A stretch of DNA of 64,000 nucleotides from the NCBI RefSeq assembly GCF_030767025.1, contig NZ_JASITE010000011.1, forward strand, positions 124,001 through 188,000. Reading direction: 5' to 3'. Both the position numbers and the translations under genes were made by a program. This document shows, one piece after another, positions 58,277 through 64,000 of this stretch. Every line of letters begins with the position of its first letter. Position 1 is the stretch's first letter. The notes under the pieces were generated by a model. The model did no database searches, was not told the origin of the DNA, and saw only the letters and a list, made by a program, of their open reading frames with translations. The DNA is from Nocardia sp. CC227C (GTDB lineage: Bacteria; Actinomycetota; Actinomycetes; Mycobacteriales; Mycobacteriaceae).

Positions 58277-59256
58277 CCACAGTGGACACCACCCAGACCC
58301 CCACCGCCGAGGACGCGCAGCAGGCCCTGCTGGCCCTGCGCGCCGAGATCGGCAAAGCCGTCGTCGGCAACGACAATGCCGTCATGTACCTGGTGCTGGC
58401 ACTGCTGTGCCGGGGCCACGTACTGCTCGAAGGTGTTCCGGGCGTGGCGAAGACACTGCTGGTGCGCTCGCTCGCCACCGCCCTCGAGCTGGAGCACACG
58501 CGCGTCCAGTTCACCCCGGACCTGATGCCCGGCGATGTCACCGGCTCGCAGATCTACGATCCGCATTCGGCCGAGTTCACCTTCCGGCGCGGTCCGGTGT
58601 TCACCAATCTGCTGCTCGCCGACGAAATCAACCGCACCCCACCGAAAACGCAGTCCGCACTGTTGGAATCCATGGAGGAGCGCCAGGTTTCGGTGGACGG
58701 GGTGCCGCAGCCGCTGCCGGAACCGTTCGTGGTGATCGCCACCCAGAACCCCATCGAGCAGGAGGGCACCTATCCGCTGCCGGAGGCGCAGCTGGACCGG
58801 TTCCTGTTCAAGGTCGATGTGCAGCTGCCCGGCCGCGACGACGAATTCCGGATTCTGCAACGGCATGCCGCCGGATTCGATCCGCGCGACCTGGCGGGCG
58901 CGGGGCTGCGGCCGGTGGCCGGTCCGGCCCATATCGAGGCCGCGCGCCGGGCGATCGCACAGGTCACCCTGAGCCCGGAGGTGCTGGCCTACATCGTGGA
59001 CCTGTGCCGGGCCACCCGCACCTCCCCCGCCGTCGCCCACGGTGCGTCCACGCGCGGCGCGACCGCGCTGATGGCGGCGGCGCGCGCCTTCGCCTGGCTC
59101 AACGGCCGCGGCTATGTGACCCCCGACGACGTGAAAGCCATTGCGCTGCCGGTGCTCCGGCACCGGTTGCAGTTGCGGCCCGAACACGAGGTGGCGGGTG
59201 TGACGGCCGAGGGCGTGCTGACCTCGCTGCTCATGTCCGTTCCCGTTCCGGTGTAA
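58273..59256 (+). CDS. moxR: MoxR family AAA+ ATPase
   Basis: 327 residues. Walker A GVPGVAKT (about 55-62), Walker B LLADEINR (about 115-122), sensor 1 IATQNPIEQEGTYPLPEAQ, and an arginine-finger DRF. MoxR ATPases act as chaperones for protein complexes, usually with DUF58 proteins. The GTG start overlaps the upstream TGA. Equivalent to Rv3692. Confidence 0.93.
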   Translation: MTTVDTTQTPTAEDAQQALLALRAEIGKAVVGNDNAVMYLVLALLCRGHVLLEGVPGVAKTLLVRSLATALELEHTRVQFTPDLMPGDVTGSQIYDPHSAEFTFRRGPVFTNLLLADEINRTPPKTQSALLESMEERQVSVDGVPQPLPEPFVVIATQNPIEQEGTYPLPEAQLDRFLFKVDVQLPGRDDEFRILQRHAAGFDPRDLAGAGLRPVAGPAHIEAARRAIAQVTLSPEVLAYIVDLCRATRTSPAVAHGASTRGATALMAAARAFAWLNGRGYVTPDDVKAIALPVLRHRLQLRPEHEVAGVTAEGVLTSLLMSVPVPV

Positions 59257-59259
59257 CCG

Positions 59260-60555
59260 ATGGTCGTGACCGGCCGGTTGGCCCTCGCCGCGGCGGCCGC
59301 GGCGCTGTTCGTCACCCTGGTGCTGCCGTCCTGGCTCGGGGTGCTGGCGGCGACGGCGGCGCTGGCGGCGCTGGTGATCGCCGACCTGGCGCTGCTCGGC
59401 TCCGCCGACGACCTCGAGCTGACCCGGGAGCCGGTCACCACGGTGCGCACCGGACGCGCCGCCGAGGTGGAATTGGTTGTGCTGAACAAAGGTTCGCGCA
59501 CGCTGCGCGGCATCGTGTGGGACGACTGGCCCGACAGCGCGCACGCCGAACATCGCACGCACGAACTGCGTCTGCCCGCCAATACGCGGGTGCGGTTCCA
59601 CACCGAACTCACCCCGGACTATCGCGGCGACCGCATCGCCGGGCCGGTGACGATCCGGCTGCTCGGCCCGCTCGGCATGGCGGGACGGCAGACGCGCAGG
59701 GCGGTGCCCGCCCGGCTGCGCGCGCTGCCGCCCTTCCGCTCGGAACGGCTGTTGGGCGCGAAGATTCGGCGCTTGCAGCAGATGGAGGGGCGCAATACCG
59801 CCACCATCCGCGGCCAGGGCACCGAGTTCGACTCGTTCCGGGAGTACGTGGTCGGCGACGATGTGCGCACCATCGACTGGCGCGCCACCGCCCGCGCCGA
59901 CGATGTGCTGGTGCGCACCTGGCGGCCGGAACGCAACCGGCACGTGGTGATGCTGCTGGACACCGGGCGGATCAGCGCGGGCCGCGTCGGCGACGGCACC
60001 CGGCTGGACGCCATGGTGGAGGCGGCGCTGCTGCTGGCCGGGCTGGCCGCCGCGGGCGGCGATTCGGTGGATCTGCTGGCGTTCGACCGGGAGCTGCGCA
60101 CCGAGGTGCGCGGGGTCGGCGGAAAACGGTTGCAGTTCAAGCTCATGCACGCCCTGGCCGCGGTCGCGCCGCGCCTGGTGGACACCGACTACCAGGCCCT
60201 GCTGAACGCCACCCTGCAACGCGCCCGCCGCCGCAGCCTGGTGGTGTGGTTCACCCACCTGGACGCCGCGGTGGTGCAGGAGCGGCTGCTGCCGGTGCTG
60301 CCGGTGCTCACCCGCCGCCACCGGGTGCTGATCGTGGCGGTCACCGATCCGGAGGTCGCTGCCGCCGCCACCCGCCGCGCCACCGTCGACGACCTGTACA
60401 CGGCCGCCGCCGCGGAGAGCCTGGTCATCGAGCACACCCTGACCCGGGAGAACTTGCAGCGCATGGGCGTCCGCGTGATCGCCGCACCGCCGGAGCAACT
60501 GCCGGAGGCACTGGCTAACGAGTACCTGGAGCTCAAGCAGACGGGTGCGCTCTGA
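59260..60555 (+). CDS. DUF58 domain protein
   Basis: 431 residues. Two N-terminal helices (about 5-48), then a beta-rich part and the DUF58 core EYVVGDDVRTIDWRATAR (about 206-223) with a VWA-like segment (VVMLLDTGR). It starts 4 nt after the moxR stop. Partner of MoxR by context. Equivalent to Rv3693. Confidence 0.9.
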   Translation: MVVTGRLALAAAAAALFVTLVLPSWLGVLAATAALAALVIADLALLGSADDLELTREPVTTVRTGRAAEVELVVLNKGSRTLRGIVWDDWPDSAHAEHRTHELRLPANTRVRFHTELTPDYRGDRIAGPVTIRLLGPLGMAGRQTRRAVPARLRALPPFRSERLLGAKIRRLQQMEGRNTATIRGQGTEFDSFREYVVGDDVRTIDWRATARADDVLVRTWRPERNRHVVMLLDTGRISAGRVGDGTRLDAMVEAALLLAGLAAAGGDSVDLLAFDRELRTEVRGVGGKRLQFKLMHALAAVAPRLVDTDYQALLNATLQRARRRSLVVWFTHLDAAVVQERLLPVLPVLTRRHRVLIVAVTDPEVAAAATRRATVDDLYTAAAAESLVIEHTLTRENLQRMGVRVIAAPPEQLPEALANEYLELKQTGAL

Positions 60556-60805
60556 GCTCCGCCTGGTCGCGGTCGATGAGCGAGCGCCCGCCCGCCGTCG
60601 ATGCGCGTCGCGGCTGTTCGCTGGGCGTGGGTCACGATCGGTCGCGCTCACTGGGTTTCCGGCGGCAGCAGTACGGCCGGGCGGCGGAGACAGAGCCCGA
60701 CGCTGCTGTTCGGCCAGGATCTACATGAGCGGATAGCCCACCGGCACGGGCACGGCCGACTCCGCGCAGACCGCGAGTACAGCGCCGCGCCGAGCTGATT
60801 CCAAC
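60556..60805 (-). pseudogene. Decayed duplicate of the RDD gene 3' end
   Basis: From about 60620 to 60805 the sequence repeats, with many changes, the last ~190 bp of the RDD gene (60853-61050): CACTGGGTTTCC, GGCGGAGACAGAGCC versus GGCGGCAGGGTCC, CTGTTCGGCCAGGA and TTCCGCGCAGACCGCG occur in the same order. On the minus strand NQLGAAL aligns with QQLGAAL, and a frameshift follows. In related clusters a SpoIIM-like gene sits here; none is found. Confidence 0.72.
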
Positions 60806-60853
60806 AGATCGGACGTACGGAATCGACGGCCAGGCGCGGCACACCGTCGGAAC

Positions 60854-61660
60854 CTAGACGCGGGCCACCGTCGGCCGCGCCCACTGGGTTTCCACCGGCA
60901 TCGGCGCGGCCGGTGCAGTAGGCGGCGGCAGGGTCCGGCGCTGCCGTTCGGCCAGGACAGCGCCCAGGATGTGCATGGGCGGATGGCCGACCGGCACGGG
61001 CATGGCCAATTCCGCGCAGACCGCGTGCAGCAGCGCCGCACCGAGTTGCTGTTGTGCGGGCGGGGTGAGACCGGGATAGCGCAGCAGGTACTGGCGCACC
61101 GCACGGGCCAGCTCATCGGACAGACCGGACACATCGAGCTGGCGCGACCAGGCCAGCAGCCAGGGCGGCGGCACCGCGAGCCCGACATAGGGGACCCGGG
61201 TCTGCCCGTGCACGACCACCGTGCCCGCCAGGATGTCGCCGACCCGCCGCGCCTGCGGGGAGCACAGCGACACCAGAATCGCGATCAGCCCCGTGCCGAG
61301 AATCCAGAAGTCCACGATGCCGCCCAGCCCCCGGGTGAGCGCGTGCCGGAAGTCGACGGGCCCGCCGTCGGCGCGCACCACCCGCAGCCCCAGCGCCAGC
61401 TTGCCGACGGTGCGCCCGCGCGTGAGCGTCTCGCACGCCACCGGATACCCGATGAGCACCCCCACGACGATCGTGATGAGCGCCGCGTCCTCCCACGCCG
61501 AATCCGCGTTCAGCCCGGCCAGCACCATCTCCGCCACGAAGATCAGCAGCAGCCCGCCCACCAACTGCACCACCAGGTCGATGACGAACGCTGCCGCCCG
61601 CGCGGGCAGCCGCGCGACCGGCAGTTCGACGGCGACGGCCTCGCCGGTGGTGAACAACAT
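60854..61660 (-). CDS. RDD family membrane protein
   Basis: 268 residues. RLPARAAAFVIDLVVQ (Arg-Asp of the RDD motif, about 17-32), four helices to about residue 150, then a soluble C-terminal tail with QLGAALLHAVCAELAM. AGGAGG lies 9 nt before ATG 61660. It converges on the MoxR/DUF58 operon; comparable to Rv3695, though that gene is on the other strand relative to its cluster. Function unknown. Confidence 0.88.
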   Translation of the reverse strand: MLFTTGEAVAVELPVARLPARAAAFVIDLVVQLVGGLLLIFVAEMVLAGLNADSAWEDAALITIVVGVLIGYPVACETLTRGRTVGKLALGLRVVRADGGPVDFRHALTRGLGGIVDFWILGTGLIAILVSLCSPQARRVGDILAGTVVVHGQTRVPYVGLAVPPPWLLAWSRQLDVSGLSDELARAVRQYLLRYPGLTPPAQQQLGAALLHAVCAELAMPVPVGHPPMHILGAVLAERQRRTLPPPTAPAAPMPVETQWARPTVARV

Positions 61661-61717
61661 GAGCCCGCCTCCTTCTCGCCCCTACATCGTCGCCGTGCGG
61701 CCGATCCCCGTCACCCT

Positions 61718-61808
61718 CCGTCTGCCGACGATGGGATGTCGAACCGCTCTCGGGCGTGCCCGGTGGATCACCCCGACCTTACGAGATCAGGGGTCACCGT
61801 TCCAGGTG
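61718..61808 (+). repeat. Dispersed intergenic repeat, copy D
   Basis: Contains TGCCGACGATGGGATGTCGA, ACCGCTCTCGGGCGTGCCCG, GTGGATCACCC and CCTTACGAGATCAGGGGTCAC, matching the other copies in order. The remaining part of 61661-62000 shows no gene. Confidence 0.75.
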
Positions 61809-62000
61809 GCATGGTCGGTAGTCGAATTCCGCCCTGTCCTGGCGGTACGCAGATGTTCGCGGCTCAGGCACGTGCTTGGGAACTGTGCGGCTATCCTCCG
61901 CCGCATCGACGCCGGATGGTCGGCCACTTGGCCGATATCTCGCGGTGCAGCGCGGATGAATGTGATCGGTGCCGGGCGTGGATTCGGATGGTCCGCGGCG

Positions 62001-63161
62001 CTATAGGGCCGCACCCAACCAGGAGGCGAAGCCGAGCAGGCTGTCCGACTGCCGACGCTGGGCGGCGGCGATCCCGTGCACGGTCTCTCGCACCGAGGGG
62101 TGCAAACGGGTCTGCTGCGGCGCTGCCGCGCGAGCCTTGTTCAGCGCCGACAGCGCCTTGTCCGGCTTCCCGCTGAGCAACCAGGCTCGGGCATTGTCCT
62201 GCCAGTGGTGGCCGATACGGGTGGGCGGTGCGTCCGGGGCGTAGGTGAGCCGCGCGCCCTCCAGCGCCGCGCGGTTCGGGTCACCCGATTCGAGCTCGAT
62301 CGCATGGGCATGTATTTCGACGTTCAACGGACCGAATGCCGTCATGTACAGGTCGGTCTCGCCCGTGTGCGCCGCCATGTCCCGCGCGGCCTCGATGTGA
62401 TCGACCGCGCCGGGGTAGTTGAGTTTCCGTGCCTCGTTGATCGCACCGGCCAGGTGGGAGCATCCGGCCATGACCAGGCCCGCCCGACTGGTGTCGGCGT
62501 GAGCGATCGCGGACTCGATCAGCTGTCCGGCCACATCGGACTCGCCATAGTGCGTGAGTAGCCGAGCACGCGCAAGCGCTGAGAGGGCGCTGTAGTACGG
62601 GTCGTCGGCCAGCGGTGCGTAGGTGTCCGCGAGATCGAGCGCGGGCAGGGCAAGCATGAGGTGCCCGGTGCGTCGAGCCGACCACTCGGCGAGGACGTAC
62701 GCCGAGGTGATCAGGGTATACGCGTGCGTCCGTTCGACACCGGACAGTTCGCGCACCGCGCCGTGCAGGCGGCGGATGATGTCGGGCAACACCTCGATGG
62801 TCTGGCGCGTCCGATCACTGCGGTAAAGCTGTTGCGCCGCCTCGAGATCGGCCTCGATCCGAGGCAGCGGGCCGGGCTCGGAGGCGCGGGCGTATCGGCC
62901 TTCGGTGAGCAGAACCGACAGCGCGTTCACCGCATCCGACAGCGGCTTCCCGTCGTCATAAGGTGCTCCGGTCAGTTGCTCGGGCGTAATGCGCAGGGCG
63001 CGAGCAACCGCCGAAACAAAGCCCGGCGACGCCGGTTCCCGCCCCTGCTCAACAGCCTTGACCATGCTGAGGCTGTACGCCGCGCGCGTAGCGAGCCCCT
63101 GTTGACTCAGCCCGGCTATCTTGCGTTCCGCGGCGATCCGATGCCCCACATGTTCGCCCAT
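62001..63161 (-). CDS. XRE-family regulator with TPR-like domain
   Basis: 386 residues. N-terminal helix-turn-helix (about 10-60: ERKIAGLSQQGLATRAAYSL, ALRITPEQL), then a long helical-repeat domain with repeated Ala/Leu-rich helices as in TPR sensors. ATG 63161 is chosen: TACGCT ends 6 nt upstream, with AAGACA 17 nt further as -35. ATG 63191 is the alternative. Target and signal unknown. Confidence 0.85.
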   Translation of the reverse strand: MGEHVGHRIAAERKIAGLSQQGLATRAAYSLSMVKAVEQGREPASPGFVSAVARALRITPEQLTGAPYDDGKPLSDAVNALSVLLTEGRYARASEPGPLPRIEADLEAAQQLYRSDRTRQTIEVLPDIIRRLHGAVRELSGVERTHAYTLITSAYVLAEWSARRTGHLMLALPALDLADTYAPLADDPYYSALSALARARLLTHYGESDVAGQLIESAIAHADTSRAGLVMAGCSHLAGAINEARKLNYPGAVDHIEAARDMAAHTGETDLYMTAFGPLNVEIHAHAIELESGDPNRAALEGARLTYAPDAPPTRIGHHWQDNARAWLLSGKPDKALSALNKARAAAPQQTRLHPSVRETVHGIAAAQRRQSDSLLGFASWLGAAL

Positions 63162-63334
63162 GATTCGAGCGTAGACCCGCGATAGTCCCATGTCTTCCTG
63201 TCCCCGCACTGTCCCTCCGCCGCCTTGCGGGCAGCGAAGCTCAGTGGCAGCCCCGCCGCCAGGCCGGTCCCGTGCCCCGCACAGGGCCCTTGGCGGTGGG
63301 TGCTCACCACCTCGACACGGAAGGGGCCGGGCCG

Positions 63335-63562
63335 GTGGAACCGCCCGCACGATTCGACGATGAGGACAACTGGGCTTTCGCACCTGGCGACGGCTTCCGC
63401 TACCTCCAGCGCACCGACGGGTCATGGTCGCTGATCGGTGACGACGGATGGGAGATCGCTCCCGACGACCTCGACTCCGAAACGAGGACCGCGCTTGCCG
63501 CACTGACCTTCGCACCGATCGACGTAGACCCACTGTGGGTCGTGGACATCGAGATTCGGTGA
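63335..63562 (+). CDS. Small acidic hypothetical protein
   Basis: 75 residues, acidic and Trp-rich (DEDNWAFAPGDGFRYLQRTD, GSWSLIGDDGWEIAPDDLD). GTG 63335 has GGAAGGGG about 8 nt upstream, so it is preferred to a further in-frame GTG at 63272. Divergent from the XRE regulator and 6 nt ahead of the next gene, so likely one operon. Confidence 0.65.
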   Translation: MEPPARFDDEDNWAFAPGDGFRYLQRTDGSWSLIGDDGWEIAPDDLDSETRTALAALTFAPIDVDPLWVVDIEIR

Positions 63563-63568
63563 TCACTC

Positions 63569-63910
63569 ATGCCGTCGTGGGTGTTCGTTATCTGCGTGAC
63601 AGCCGCACTCATGCTGACAGCGGCCGCGTACGCGGTCGCGTGGATGTGGCCGCGTCGGACACCGGATGGGCGCAGCGTGGCCGAGATACAGCAACGGGTG
63701 CGGGAGGAGCGGAGCGAGATGGACACGGCCGTGTGGCCGGTCGGGTACCCGCATGATGCGCCCGACCGACCGATGGGGGAACTCGAGGCGCAGCGAACCA
63801 TGCAGCGGCACCGGTCGTGTCGAGTCGGCGAGTGCCCGCGCAAGACCGTGGCGTGGCGAACCCTGGTCGCGGCGGGGCGGATCACCCCGGACTCGGGACG
63901 CACCTATTGA
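63569..63910 (+). CDS. Small membrane-anchored hypothetical protein
   Basis: 113 residues. One N-terminal helix (about 4-27), then a soluble part with two Cys (HRSCRVGECPRK) that could form a disulfide or metal site. ATG 63569 follows the previous stop by 6 nt. No family recognised. Confidence 0.6.
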   Translation: MPSWVFVICVTAALMLTAAAYAVAWMWPRRTPDGRSVAEIQQRVREERSEMDTAVWPVGYPHDAPDRPMGELEAQRTMQRHRSCRVGECPRKTVAWRTLVAAGRITPDSGRTY

Positions 63911-64000
63911 TCGGGGTTCGCCGCGGTACCACAGCCGATTTCGCACCGTCGCTCATCTCCGGAGCATCGGCGTGCAGTGGAGCGACTCGGCTTCGACGAG

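Overview
The window is high-GC actinobacterial chromosome, most likely Nocardia or a close Nocardiaceae relative. The gene order follows the Mycobacterium tuberculosis Rv3834c-Rv3859c stretch: serS, a septum-formation protein, a zincin, gpm2, pheA, an iron-regulated DUF2470 protein, an LCP protein, ferritin, glpQ, sodA, rraA, gltD and gltB. It also carries a lysX-type fused lysyl-tRNA ligase and a PE/PPE/EspG trio, which fit a mycolata genome. Many genes lack a Shine-Dalgarno and have a TAnnnT-like hexamer about 6-7 nt before the start codon, as expected of leaderless actinobacterial transcripts. I saw no rRNA, tRNA, CRISPR array, insertion sequence or prophage.

Layout. 1-7.5 kb: partial MFS exporter, EAL/degenerate-GGDEF protein, serS, a GMC oxidoreductase bracketed by copies of a dispersed repeat, a septum-formation family protein and a small metallopeptidase. 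7.6-10 kb: an orphan PE-PPE-EspG operon inserted into the conserved gene order, followed by a decayed inverted fragment of pheA. 10.3-20 kb: gpm2-pheA; an iron block (DUF2470 gene behind an IdeR-type box, ferritin behind a dyad and direct repeats); a CPBP protease; an LCP cell-wall ligase; a possible 18-aa peptide gene with its own structured leader; sodA and msrA. 20-28 kb: a cluster of three DnaA-box-like 9-mers, a rhodanese/DUF4328/glpQ operon, a yybP-ykoY manganese riboswitch ahead of an UPF0016 Mn exporter, a TetR/SDR operon, a second SDR and cspA.

28-43 kb: a RecB-like nuclease and htpG, a 69-bp minisatellite running into a membrane protein gene, the ycnI-copC-copD copper operon, an SRPBCC gene behind a KstR-type motif, rraA, an S4 protein, lysX, a histidine phosphatase with an in-frame 24-bp repeat, and a secreted cutinase-family esterase. 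43-50 kb: gltD and gltB (ammonia assimilation) with an unusual AT-richer non-coding tract of nearly 900 nt upstream. 51-64 kb: a DUF4407 protein, an Excalibur protein, a divergent DHA2 exporter/TetR pair with twin operators, a rearranged DUF4129-MoxR-DUF58-RDD membrane cluster with a decayed RDD fragment, an XRE/TPR regulator and two small genes.

The most unusual items are the orphan type VII substrate/chaperone trio, the dispersed repeat family (four copies), the decayed gene fragments beside intact genes, the minisatellite open in all three forward frames, the 18-aa peptide unit beside ferritin, and the KstR-like site overlapping the -10 of a leaderless SRPBCC gene.
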